DNA of 64,000 nt, taken from Thereva unica. Lineage: Eukaryota; Arthropoda; Insecta; Diptera; Therevidae. The notes beneath the pieces are model-generated. The model searched no databases. It was not told the DNA's origin and saw nothing but the letters and a program-made list of their open reading frames with translations. This document shows, piece by piece, positions 33,501-44,872 of this stretch. The DNA lies in the NCBI GenBank assembly GCA_949987705.1, contig OX465281.1, positions 174,668,516 to 174,732,515 on the forward strand. Direction: 5' to 3'. The position numbers and the translations under genes are program-made. The stretch's first letter is position 1, and each line of letters begins with the position of its first letter.

Positions 33501-34882
33501 ACAGAAGAGTAAACTTTATCAGTCGCATTGGTTACAGTTGCATCTGCCTAAAATAATAAAAATTATTAGTATGATGTGTGAAATTACACACAAAAAGAAG
33601 ATCAAGGCCGGATCTCACTAAAGGTAATCAGAGTTTTTGCTAGATTTGTATAATAAATAATCGCTGATTAATTCTAATCGAATTTAATGACTGGTCCTAA
33701 GTGCGTGACAAATAAAATGTAAAATACTTTTTAATTTCCAAACGATTACTTTGTGTCCACAACAACGGAAAAGGCGAAATGAAATTAAAAAGAATACGAA
33801 AAAATTGCAGAATGTTTTTAATAACTAAGCTATTCTAATTATTAAAACATTCAAACTTATATAATTTTAAAGTACATTTTATACACTATCACATGAATGA
33901 AGTTACTTAAAAGATTTGAATTATTTTAGCACATAATTAAGAGGAAAATATAGCAAATAGTGCCAAAATAGAGTCGAGAAACACAACAAATGGTTTCTAT
34001 CTCCACACCTCTCAACCTTCGAACATTTGGACAGAGCCTAAAACTTATTATTTTTATATATATATAATATATATAATATACATATAGATAATGAAAGGAA
34101 AACCGCGGATATTTGAGAACTGAATTTAAATTTGAAAGAAGTATACGTCACAATTCAAAATGTAAACTTACCGGCAAGTTCTGATTTGTCGTTGCTGTAT
34201 TAACAGCATGTTGGCTTTTTGCCTTTCTCATTGAAGCTTCGAATGGGTTAGATTTTCCATTTTCACTGGGACTCGTATCCCTCCATGACACTTCTGCTCA
34301 TGCTTCTTTCTCCAGTCATCGTCGAACTGCCTACCGCACTGTAAACATTCTAATTTAACTCGTTTGCGTGCTTTTTTAGCAGAAGGTTCACGTTCCATTT
34401 CTATTACGAAATATATATAACTATAAAACTAACACTATTTTTACTTCTTGTACTTGTACAACAACTTAGAAAACAGGTAACAAGACTACGAGGACGAGAG
34501 AACGTATCTACACATCAGAAAACGTACGCTTTTTGTTCTCTTAAGGAAAATGGAAAGGCATGGCCAACTCGTTGAAAGTCGAAAACTTCTTTCTCGGATA
34601 CGAACTTTCCTAACTGCTAGCCGTTAAAGTCAAATAGGTCTCAAATAATAATAAAAAATTCCGAATCAATTTTTTTTATCGCATTTGATTCTTCAACATT
34701 AATCATAATTACTTATTTTTATTTTTATTTATTTTTGTCTTTATGGAATATAGTATGTAGTTTTCCTTCGGATTTTCGAAAGAAATTCAGAAGAGCTAGA
34801 ATTTGCCGACTATGATCGAAATTGCCGACATTGGGGGGCGAGACGCCCCCCTACGCCCCCTCCCCCAGTAGCTACGCCCCTG
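30547..34882 (-). mobile_element. hAT DNA transposon, structurally complete (4336 bp)
   Basis: Ends with CAGGGGCGTA inverted repeats. The flanking 8-bp duplication AAGAGATT at 30539-30546 and 34883-34890 is perfect. Subterminal GTTGCCGAC motifs occur at both ends. It contains a two-exon transposase on the minus strand. TIR sequence, 8-bp duplication and transposase all agree with hAT. Confidence 0.96.
30764..34398 (-). pseudogene. hAT transposase (ZMYM1-like), two exons, near-intact
   Basis: Exon 1, 34398-34172, encodes MEREPSAKKARKR and a C2H2-like finger (CLQCGRQFDDDWRKKHEQKC), then shifts frame by one near GIRVP. It ends at LP/GTAAGT. Exon 2 starts at 33547 after TTATTTTAG, joins in phase 0 and runs to 30764. 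It is interrupted by a single TAG at 33118-33116, after which the same frame continues with AKENFSSVLNICGK. The main part (776 residues) has a TTF-type zinc-finger region, the DUF4371 core (GIMADTTPDASHQDRLAVG; CQAHRLNTF) and the hAT dimerisation end (SNERTFSKLKIVKNYL). Domain content matches zinc finger MYM-type 1-like proteins of hAT origin. Only one frameshift and one stop are visible, so loss of function is recent. Confidence 0.9.
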
Positions 34883-34890
34883 AAGAGATT

Positions 34891-35394
34891 TAATAGGAAA
34901 TTTGCATCGCGTTTTTTTTAATTTGAGAAAAATGAAATAGGCTCTTTTTGAGCAAAAATTCAAGTTATTGTGTATTTATTTTATTATTGCTTACAGAGAA
35001 AATTTAAGCCATTTAGTTTGGGTCAATTTAAATATATGTGTTTACTTACAATAATAGAATTATAATAAAGAATATCAGTCCGCCCGTCCTCTGCTCTGGG
35101 AGCAGCAATAAAAGATTGTGCCCAATTCGAGAATGAGGTAGAGGTTGGGTGGGAGTTTGGGTCTTACAATCCAGCGTCAAAGTCGTTACTGCAATAACTG
35201 CTTATTAAAGCATAAAATAATATTTGTAAAAAGGTGATTTTTACAAAATTTCAAGAGTGAATAACTTTTTAAGGGATGACCAAGGGCAAATTCCAAAAGA
35301 AACGTGTCCAGGTCAATCTCCCTTATTACCCCCACTCCTACCCCCTGGAAGTGGGGTGATATAGTAAATAATTACCAAAAACTCTAAGAATTTT
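34891..35394. other. Non-coding flank, no gene seen
   Basis: A+T-rich, contains no domain-bearing frame. It separates the hAT right target duplication from the RTE 3' tail. Confidence 0.5.
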
Positions 35395-35426
35395 GGTACA
35401 TATATTATGTAAAAAACATATCATCA

Positions 35427-37142
35427 TCATAAATAGCTCCACAGCCTGTTATTGGCCTTGGCTTCCTGCAACATCCTCCTCCAGAACTGTCGGTCCCTGG
35501 CTTGAAGTCTCCAATTTCTTATACCTAGGGTTCGCAGATCTTCTTCTACGCTGTCTAAATATCTCTTTTTTGGACGTCCCGTGCCTCTGTGTCCGTCTGG
35601 TCTCTTGTTCATAATAATTTTTGTTATGCTATCGTCACTGCTACGTTCAACATGTCCTGCCCATCGGATTCTGTTAATTTTTATAGTTTTTATGATGTTT
35701 GGATCTTTATACAACTGATACAATTCGTGATTGTATCTTCTCCTCCAAACACCGTTTTCGTTGATACCTCCATATATAGTGCGCAGGATTTTTCTTTCGA
35801 AGCACCCTAGGAGGTGTTCTTCGTTACTTCTTAATGTCCAGGTTTCGGATCCATACAGTAGTATTGGCCTTATAAGAGTTCTGTACAGTTTTACTTTAGT
35901 GCTTCTTGATATGTTCCTTGATAAGAAATGTTTACGTAGCCCAAAGTAGCATCTGTTTCCCAGCGCTAATCTCCTTTTAACTTCTAATGTCGTGTCGTTG
36001 TCTTTTGAAATTAGCGTCCCTAGATATATAAATTCTTTTACTGCTTCGATGTTGTATGTATCAATTGTCATATTCTGGCGATCATTACGTCTTTTGGAGA
36101 TGCACATATATTTCGTTTTCTCTTCATTAATTGCTAGTCCGAGTTTCTTTGCTGCTCTTTCTAGCGATATGAAGGCTTCTTTCATTGCTACGAAGGATCT
36201 GGCTAGTATTACGATGTCGTCAGCGTACGCCAATATTTGTACCGACTTGTTGAAAATACTGCTCGCGGTGTTAATTCCTGCGTCTCTTATCACTTTTTCC
36301 ATAGCTACGTTAAATAGTAAGCACGATAGGGCATCTCCTTGTCTTAGTCCTACTGTGGCGTTGAATGGTTCTGATAGCTCTCCTTCAATTCTTATTCTGC
36401 ATAATACCTCTTTCATTGTCATTTTAGTCAAATTTACAAGGTGTTTGGGGAATCTTAGGTACTCCATAGCTTTGTATAATTCTTCACGTTTTATTTTATC
36501 ATAGGCGTTTCTGAAGTCTATGAATAGCGAATGTATGTTTATGTAAAATTCATTCGCCTTTTCTAGGACCTGCCTAAGAGTGAAAATATGGTCTGTGGTA
36601 GATCTTCCTGGACGGAAACCGCTTTGATAGTTTCCCAGAGCTTCTTCTGCGTATGGCTGCAGTTTAACGTATAAAATATTTGAAAATACTTTATATGCTA
36701 CGTTCAGTAGAGTGATGCCTCTATAGTTACGGCAGTTTAGCTGATCTCCTTTTTTATGTATAGGGCACACAATGCCCTTGCTCCATTCCGATGGTATTTG
36801 TTTCTGGGTCCATATTAATGTTACGATTTCATGCAGGCTTAATATCAGGTTTCCACCTCCTTTTTTTAATAGCTCTGCTACAATGCTATCTTTGCCCGGA
36901 GATTTGTTGTTTTTCAGTTTTTTCACTGCGTCTTGTACATCTTCTGATGTAGGCATATCTCCCGCTAGTTCTTCTGCTACTTCCACGTTTTCTGTTGGCG
37001 GTTGCTCCTCATCTCCAGCTAGCAGTTCTTTGAAGTGTTCGCGCCATCTAGTTAGAACTAGTTCTTTGGTGCTTAAGATTTCCCCATTCTTATTTTTGCA
37101 CATAGTTACTCTGGGCTTGAAACTGACTCGGTGCTCATTTAC
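35427..37142 (-). pseudogene. RTE reverse transcriptase
   Basis: About 570 residues open from VNEHRVSFKPRV down. RT motifs: KSPGKDSIVAELLK, NYRGITLLNVAYKV, GFRPGRSTTDHIFTL, LFIDFRNAYDKI, VGLRQGDALSCLLFN and catalytic AYADDIVILA. The C-terminal module has RPILLYGSETWTL and RWAGHVERSSDD. N-terminally it continues the endonuclease at 39155 (RQLYKK then VNEHRV). No stops inside, so it is broken only by the insertion. Confidence 0.92.
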
Positions 37143-37319
37143 TTTTGACGTGACAACGTCTATTAAAACGATGAACGCCGGCTGCATGCATGAAAAATGA
37201 TGACTCATTGTCCCGTTATGTCCCGTTATTTCCCGTAGTAATTTTAAAAATTTGATTGTAGTAATCTTAGAAATTTGATTAAAATTGACAATATTTAATT
37301 AGATTAAATTTGTCAAATT

Positions 37320-37708
37320 GTCAACAATAAGCAAAGCAAGCCAAACACTCTGTCCCTAACTGGGTGCCGGTGTATAAGAAAATAGTGAACATTACACTGA
37401 CGAAAACTGTGAAATGCAAACGAAAACAGTTTCATTGCGTTCCTGCTTGTGCTATTACCATTCACAAGTCGCAAGGTGGGACGTTTACTGTTATTGTTTA
37501 TAAATACTCCCCGGAGCAACCACAACAGTTGGTGTACGTGGCGCTGAGTCGGGTAACGAATATAGACGGCTTGCACATCATCACGGAAAAAGATGCGCCT
37601 TTTATCTTCAAACACGAACGGGATGGGAACGACTCACAGACTACGCGAGATGTCCGTAACGAACACATTCGACTCCGTGGACACTTCGAAAGCAGTGAAA
37701 TTTTGTGA
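37320..37708 (+). pseudogene. Helentron PIF1-type helicase, C-terminal fragment
   Basis: From about PVYKKIVNITLTKTVKCKR onward the frame gives the last helicase motifs of the SF1 PIF1 family: CAITIHKSQGGTF and QQLVYVALSRVTNIDGL. Motifs I to IV and the Rep domain are absent. The frame ends at 37708, having lost register near 37600 with the downstream endonuclease frame. Confidence 0.85.
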
Positions 37709-38460
37709 TGACGGTAACAACGCTGGGCAAACTGTAGTGACAAACCTTAATGTTCAGAGTTTGTCTGCGCACTTCGCCGATATTGAAACGGATCCCGTGA
37801 TACCAAGATCGGATTATTTGGTATTGACTGAAACGTGGATGCGTGACAATTTTGATCCAGTTCCAATCAATAATTATGAATGTACATATAACCAGGCAGA
37901 ATAATCGATCGGATTCTGATTCAAATGCAGCTGGTGGAGTGGCAATCTATCGAAAATTAACATCAACACCCACGGCCAAAGTTCTCCACGTTGAATTGTC
38001 GGACACAACTAGTCTCATCAGAAACACAGGCGAGGTCCGCTTGGCTGAAATTACATGCTTCACTGCTGATACAACGTTTAAAATTATACTTGGCGCAGTG
38101 TATATTCATCCTGGAGCAAGTGTCTCAAACATTAGTGTATTGCTGCACCAAACACTCTTTCCGTACGTGCATAACAGGCAGTATGTGCATCCGATCATGC
38201 AAGTTGATACCAATGTACCAATTCTTCTTTGTGGCGACTTCAACACAAACGTGAAAAATGATGATACATTCCTCAAATTCATGAAGGATATGTACAATCT
38301 CGAATGCACATCAGATGTTGCTAAGTCAACAACGCTGAGAGGAACAACCCTCGATTTGACTTTTTCAAGGCACATTACACTTGAAACACTCCCATTCATT
38401 TCATACTTTTCCTATCATCGGCCTATCCTTAACAGAATAACACAGATTGCAAGAAGTTAA
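37593..38460 (+). pseudogene. Helentron endonuclease domain, frameshifted
   Basis: Two frames (37593-37904, 37843-38460) give an exonuclease-endonuclease-phosphatase-like domain: LNVQSLSAHFADIE, YLVLTETWM (catalytic E), GGVAIYRK, ILLCGDFNTNV (D/N) and SYHRPI in place of SDHRPI. In autonomous Helentrons such a domain follows the helicase in the same protein. The frame break lies near NNYECTYN (37890). Confidence 0.82.
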
Positions 38461-38740
38461 ATATCAGACATGTATAAAAGCTGTAAATGAATTTGTTACT
38501 ACACATTGTTACTTGTAAATAATCTGTTCATTAAAGTAATAAACATATTTGAATTCATTAGTGCAAATAAAAGCTAATTTATCAATCAAAATGAATATTT
38601 CATTTCACTCCTTTTTGTATCCATACAAAATAATGATAATTTAATATAAATGATTCAATTTTATTAATAAAAGTATGCAATCATTTCATCAATGTTTTCT
38701 CATGACGTTGTCACGTTAAACAATCGTCCGTAAACCCTCT

Positions 38741-39141
38741 TTGGGAGCGTTCAAGTAATACGTAACGCATTTTGGGGGGGAGGGGGTTTGTAAAACGTTA
38801 CGATGCGGTACAGGGGCGGGGGGGGGGGGGGTTCGAACAACGCGTTACGTAACATTGTTTTTTTATTTAAATAAAAAAATAGGGCATTCAAATCTCCCAA
38901 CTTAGCAACCCTTTTCGTTTATGTTTTACGGGTAATCGCGATTAAAACAATAAATAAGCTAATTTAGCGGCTTTCTGGTACTTTGCGTCATATAATTGTC
39001 ACTTTCAGGTAAAAGTGTTGGGTGTTACGTAACGTTTAAGAAGGGGGGGGGGGGTACAGAAAAACGTTACGGCGCGTTACAGGGGGGGAGGGGGGGGTCA
39101 AAAATTTTCAAAAACTGCGTTACGTAAACTTGAACGCCCCC
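38741..39141. mobile_element. G-rich MITE in the Helentron 3' hairpin
   Basis: Inverted ends GGGAGCGTTCAAGT...TACGTAACGC and, reversed, GGGGGCGTTCAAGTTTACGT. Both are followed by poly-G tracts (38776-38835 and 39043-39095, the latter both near the right end). TTT flanks both sides, a possible 3-bp duplication. No coding. Confidence 0.75.
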
Positions 39142-39154
39142 TTTACAGACAACA

Positions 39155-40532
39155 AATTTTTTTTATATAGTTGCCTGACGTCGTTTCGGCTGTTCGCCTC
39201 TTCTATTTTTAACATTTCGTTTTCCCAGTATTCCTTTTTCTTCGCTTTGTGCACTCTTTTCTCCCGCCTTCTTTTTTCTTTGTACAGCTCAGCTGCATTC
39301 CTCGTTCTGTGTTTCTGTAACATCACTTGATATGCTACATTCTTTTCCTGCGTTACTCGTGCACAGTCATCGTCGAACCATTCATTTCTTCTTTCACGGG
39401 GCTCGTATCCTAGAGTATTTGTCGCTGATTCTTTGATTAGGGTTTTTAAGTTACTCCATTTAACCTCTATGTCTTCGGCGCTGTCGTTACTTGCATTTGT
39501 CACTCTTCTATTTATTTCATCTACATATTCTTCTTGTTTTTCCTCTTCTTTTAACAGTTTCACGTTAAATTTTCTTTCCTTGCGAGTTCTTCCTTCGTTT
39601 ACTATCGATATTCTGCTTCTGATTCTAGCCCCAATCATATAGTAGTCAGAGTCGATGTTTGCACCACGATATGATCTAACACCTAGTACTTCTGAGCAGT
39701 GACGCGCATCTATTAGTATGTGGTCAATTGAGTTTTGCGTTCTTCCATCTGGAGATCTCCAGGTTACCTTGTGTATATCTTTCCGCTGGAATCTTGTGTC
39801 TGCGATTACCATATTATTCATCATTGCAAAACTGATCAGTCTCATGCCGTTTTCGTTTGTTTCGTCATGTAGACTGAATGATCCTATTGTTGGTCGGTAA
39901 GTCCTTTCATGTCCGATTTTTGCATTTGCGTCTCCTATAATAATTTTTACATCATGACTAGGACAGTTTCTTAGCGCTCTATCTAAGGTTTCATAAAATG
40001 CATCTTTGACTTCTTCTAGTGCATCTTCAATCGGGGCATGTATATTTATTATGGAGTAGTTAAAGAATCTTCCTCTTATGCGTATTTTACATATTCTTTC
40101 GTCTATAGCGTCAAACCCCATAACTAGATGTTTAATTTGTTTTCTTACAATGAATGCCGTCCCAAAAGTATGATTTTTCTCGTTACAGCTATAGAATATA
40201 TTGTGCGTTTTTTTCTCTAGGATCCCCTTTCCGATCCATCTCACCTCTTGTATTGCTGTTAGATCACTTTTATATTTATCTAATTCGTTTAGTAGAACTT
40301 TTAGTCTGCCAGGTTGATACAATGTCCTTACATTCCAAGAAAAAATTCGTAAATCATGGTCCTTAATACGATATCCGGGTCTTCGTTGTGTAGTCAATCC
40401 TATCCGAGGTTCAGTTGTAGGTCTCGTGGCAATATGGTAATGTAAAAAAACATATATAAAACTTATTATACAACTGGAAGCCTGCCGTAAAAACCCATAA
40501 TTAGTGGCCGGTGCCTCAGCACAAAAACACAC
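39155..40532 (-). pseudogene. RTE endonuclease region
   Basis: APE-type endonuclease: RIFSWNVRTL, LTAIQEVRWIG (catalytic E), IIGDANAKIGHE (D and N), NSIDHILIDAR, with DSDYYMIG where SDHxl is usual. It is followed by a basic linker (EKRRREKRVHKAKKKEYW) leading into RT. The first about 45 residues before RTLYQPG are leader sequence of uncertain coding status. The reading frame goes off at the Helentron junction after RQLYKK. Confidence 0.9.
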
Positions 40533-40545
40533 TTGTTTTGAGCGA

Positions 40546-41360
40546 CAATAAAATAAATGGAAAATATAACTGTAAATCGCGTGAGATTTACAATAACCCT
40601 AAATTTTTTGCTTTGTTAATTTCAAATTCTAACAAAATTTTTTGATGAAAAATGCGCCATTCTTTTAATTAACTTTTTCATTAAAATTGAAATTTCACGC
40701 TTTCTTTAAAATATTTTTTATTTTTTACTTTTCAGTACATTTTTTAGTTAATGAAAAGAATTTTTTTAAAAAATTTTTTTTAACCATTTATTTTATTTTC
40801 TACTTTTTAGTTTATTATATGTATTCCGCCATTTTATGATGGCAATTCTATTAGATTTAAAATTACGTCACACAGTTTACTGTATTCATTTGATACCCAT
40901 GTCGTGGGCTCGGTGGAACATAATTGCAAAAACGGCCGCCATCTCGGAACCGTCTTCTTGATTTTGTTACAAAAAGGTCAGATTGCATTTAGTACTTATA
41001 CATAATGAGTTGAACTCAAGTTGAACCCAAGTCTAACTACATGTAAACGGGAGTCGAGTTGGGTTAAGGTTGACTGAACTCGACTCAGCTCTGCTACCTG
41101 GGTTTAGTTGAAATTATGCATACGGACATGAGTTCAGTATTTGAGTAGTTGAATTTAGTTGACAGCAGCATCTCTGTGTTTGTTTGTGATTTTTTGTAAC
41201 GTGTATTGCTTCTTTATTATCAACTCACCCTTAACTCAACTATTCATCTCATCATTCATACACATTAACCACCCGAACTACGAGTGTGTGCAAAATTGGA
41301 AGTTGATCGGTTATATTTTCTACTTTTTAGTTTATTATAAGCTTTCCGCAATTTAGTGTT
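40546..41360. other. A+T-rich DNA with one diverged copy of the 268-bp unit
   Basis: 40840-40995 resembles the downstream tandem unit (ATTCCGCCATTTT, CATTTGATACCCATGTCG, CGGCCGCCATCTCGGAACCG) but with many changes. The rest has no supported gene. Confidence 0.6.
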
Positions 41361-42600
41361 GGCCGCCATTTTGAATTTGGAATGACGCCACATAGCTTAT
41401 TGTGTTCTACCTGTCATATCCTTTCATTTGATACCCATGTCAGAGGGCCGCGGAGCACAATTTCAAAAATCGGGCGCCATTTTGGAACCGCCATCTTGAT
41501 ATTTTTACAAAATGGCCAGATTGCATTGTCATCCAAACTAAACGTGTATGCAAAATTTCAGCCTATCCGAAACCGGGAAGTGGGTCAAATTTAACTTCCA
41601 AGATTTGACGACAAACAGTGTAAGTGTTAGCCGCCATTTTGAATTTGGAATGACGCCACATAGCTTATTGTGTTCTACCTGTCATATCCTTTCATTTGAT
41701 ACCCATGTCAGAGGGCCGCGGAGCACAATTTCAAAAATCGGGCGCCATTTTGGAACCGCCATCTTGATATTTTTACAAAATGGCCAGATTGCATTGTCAT
41801 CCAAACTAAACGTGTATGCAAAATTTCAGCTCTATCCGAAACCGGGAAGTGGGTCAAATTTAACTTCCAAGATTTGACGACAAACAGTGTAAGTATTGGC
41901 CGCCATTTTGAATTTGGAATGACGCCACATAGCTTATTGTGTTCTACCTGTCATATCCTTTCATTTGATACCCATGGCAGAGGGCCGCGGAGCACAATTT
42001 CAAAAATCGGGCGCCTTTTTGGAACCGCCATCTTGATATTTTTACAAAATGGCCAGATTGCATTGTCATCCAAACTAAACGTGTATGCAAAATTTCAGCT
42101 CTATCCGAAACCGTGAAGTGGGTCAAATTTAACTTCCAAGATTTGACGACAAACAGTGTAAGTGTTGGCCGCCATTTTGAATTTGGAATGACGCCACATA
42201 GCTTATTGTGTTCTACCTGTCATATCCTTTCATTTGATACCCATGTCAGAGGGCCGCGGAGCACAATTTCAAAAATCGGGCGCCATTTTGGAACCGCCAT
42301 CTTGATATTTTTACAAAATGGCCAGATTGCATTGTCATCCAAACTAAACGTGTATGCAAAATTTCAGCTCTATCCGAAACCGGGAAGTGGGTCAAATTTA
42401 ACTTCAAAGATTTGACGACAAACAGTGTAAGTTAAATAAATAAGCGCCATTTTGGAACCGCCATCTTGATATTTTTACAAAATGGCCAGATTGCATTGTC
42501 ATCCAAACTAAACGTGTATGCAAAATTTCAGCTCTATCCGAAACCGGGAAGTGGGTCAAATTTAACTTCCAAGATTTGACGACAAACAGTGTAAGTTAAA
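41361..42600 (+). repeat. 268-269-bp tandem repeat, about 4.6 units
   Basis: The block GAATTTGGAATGACGCCACA starts at 41373, 41641, 41910 and 42179. Each unit carries CATTTGATACCCATG, GGAACCGCCATCTTGATATT, TTGCATTGTCATCCAAACTA and GATTTGACGACAAACAGTGT. A last partial unit follows a small deletion at about 42440. Units differ by only a few bases, so expansion is recent. Open frames of about 100 codons recur per unit and are by-products. Confidence 0.93.
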
Positions 42601-43060
42601 TAAAAGAATTTAAAAAGATTGCAAACAAGTAGGAATTCTTGATGTACTTTTATCCGTAAAACAAAGGAAAGCCGCTGGAAAGGTGCCCACGTTGGCCGTT
42701 TCATTCAAAGTGCGACGGACTAGAGCCACTTTCGTATAGACCCACTATTAAACATCAAATCCACTTCAGCTAGTATATTAATAAGTTCTATAAATAATTC
42801 GACAATATTTTCATTCATTTTTAATATATATTTTTTGGTTCAAGGGTAAATATTTTTTAAATGCTTGTCATTTTCTTAACAGTTTCTTACAGTTGCAAAT
42901 CACTGAGTTGATTGAATAGATAGAAAAACCGCCCCTCTTCAAAACTACACACATGTTTGCAGAAAATTAAGAGTAGAGTTATGCGAGCAACTTAAAAAGT
43001 GAAAAATTCGACGCCTGATGTAAAACTGTGAAATTAACTTACATCTCAGTTCTAAAGAAC
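42601..43060. other. Non-coding DNA, no gene seen
   Basis: A+T-rich flank of the tandem repeats; nothing recognisable. Confidence 0.5.
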
Positions 43061-43064
43061 TGAT

Positions 43065-44110
43065 TTGAGGGCTTCGTTTGTGGCTGTTCAACAAGCTAGT
43101 ACTGGATGGCGTCGAATCACGGCGGGCGTAACCCAAGGGTCGATTCTCTCACCTGATCTCTTTCTAATATTCATTAGTGATCTGCTCTCAATCCCCTCCA
43201 ACCCAATTCATAGTTGTACCAACTTCTACGCCTTCCTAAATATAAGACAAGCACGGACCACACCTTGTCGAATAGAGTGTGAGCTCTCATCCCTACGAAA
43301 ATTTGTACCATCCTTCTCTTTACCTCAGTGGGCAAAAAGAACCTAATAGCTGACTCATCTCTTAACATCTTATGGTACAAATCCACGGCAAACAAACATT
43401 TTCTCGCGGGCAAATTGACGTCATGAAGAAAGTGCATATCGCAGCTATGCACATCTGAAACATCATCTTTTTACGACATTATTACGTCAAAAGCCTACAA
43501 TATTGTTAAATCCGATCCGAAAACGAAACAACTGTCAAGTAAAAATTTGCCAATATCGTTAAATTTTCATGTAAAATGAATGCCAATATTGTAATAGAAA
43601 ATACGGTTTCAGTATTTCGTTAAAAAAAATATGACGTAATAGAGAATAAGGTCCCAGAACTTCGATGGAGTAATCACATATTCAAAATCGCCAAACAAGC
43701 TTATCAATGCCTGAGATTCCTCAAGAGATGCAAGTTCCTCCTCCAGCCAGCTGCCCTGACTACAATCTACAAGTCCTACATTCCGCCTTGTATTGAATTG
43801 TATTGAACATAACTCGTATATCTGGGTAGAAGTTCTATTCCCACGGTCACACCTCATTCGACGACGCATGACCCCAATCAAAAGTTCACGAGTCTTACGG
43901 CACAAGCCGCCATCGATGACCTCGATACTTCGGGAGCATCCGGCTACCCCCAGACGCTTAGTTAGTAATATTATAACATTATTAATATTAAATAAGTCAG
44001 GTGTACCTTTGGAAAAATTAAATTCAGAGATTCAGTTTCGGTTTAGTCTTTATCAAAATGCGTCGGGTTGTAATTACTATAATTTGTTTAATAGTCCTCT
44101 CAATTTATTT
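43065..44110 (+). pseudogene. Eroded non-LTR retrotransposon RT, fragments
   Basis: 43110-43220 reads RRITAGVTQGSILSPDLFL then FISDLLSIPSNP, the RT block before the catalytic YADD, whose expected position now reads NFYAF. About 450 bases on, 43660-44110 gives pieces of the C-terminal module (IFKIAKQAYQCLRFLKR, TIYKSYIPP, RFSLYQNASGCN) in several frames. No intact frame remains. Jockey/CR1-like by motif style. Confidence 0.7.
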
Positions 44111-44149
44111 TAACTCGTTCTATATCCTTAGCTTTTGTTGTAATAAAAG

Positions 44150-44872
44150 ACTTTAAATTTAATTGTTCTTGACGGGTGCGTGGCGCGAAATTATATTACC
44201 CTAAAAACTAGCTTGCCTTGGCTGGCCCATTTTGCTCCTCTATAGACTCGTCAAGCCACTGTAGAAATGTAGAAGCACTCGCTAATTTTTTCCGCTTTTA
44301 CCTACATGCACCTTTTTTCCAAGACTAGCCAACTCGGCCCATCCCAGGCCCACTACACACTTCCCCTTCGTTAATAATTAGAGCACAGTCGGTGTTGCTG
44401 GGACCATATAACACCTCACAGATAAAACCCAAGGTTCATCGAAATCTACTGACGCACCATCCAGACTAATCTAAACTTACTAGTACATCATTACTTGAAG
44501 GACATAACGTGGTAACGGTACAAAGGGTTGGACTTGGCCATGCCACATAAATAACGATAAATAAAATCAAAAACAAAAATTATTTTATTTATCTCAACAG
44601 TAATAAAATTATCCGTAAAAATTTCAAATTTCTACGAACTAATAAAATACCTGAGAACAAATCTAATTTGTCACCTTTTCGCTAAGAAAAAGGAAATAAT
44701 CCCGTCATTTTTCTAAAGATAATAAAAACATGCTTGTAGCCAAATTTCCCATTAAAGTTGTCTCGTCCGTTCATTTTTTTCCCTCATTGTCAAATTTCAC
44801 CCACCGCCCACGAAATCATCGTCATTTTTTCATCCTCTTTGCCCTTCCCGAACAAAACAATAGGAATTAGTC
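44150..44872. other. Non-coding DNA, no gene seen
   Basis: No supported frame, repeat or RNA gene. Confidence 0.45.

Larger units (their letters stand above)
37147..39154 (+). mobile_element. Helentron (Helitron2-type) remnant inserted at T/T in the RTE element
   Basis: A 5' terminal GACGTGACAACGTC (37147-37160) recurs inverted at 38704-38716, near but not at the 3' end: the asymmetric terminal inverted repeat arrangement known for Helentrons. The 3' end has a hairpin GTCCGTAAA/TTTACAGAC, now split by a MITE. Flanks are runs of T on both sides. It encodes the last part of a helicase and an endonuclease domain; the Rep and most of the helicase are deleted. Confidence 0.8.
35395..40545 (-). 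mobile_element. RTE-type non-LTR retrotransposon, split by a Helentron
   Basis: Minus-strand endonuclease (40532-39155) and RT (37142-35427) separated by 2 kb of foreign DNA. The 3' end shortly after the stop carries TGATGATGAT-type repeats (35405-35430, reversed), as RTE elements do. The short 3' UTR is also typical. Predicted proteins are of the kind often mis-annotated as craniofacial development protein 2-like. Confidence 0.9.
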
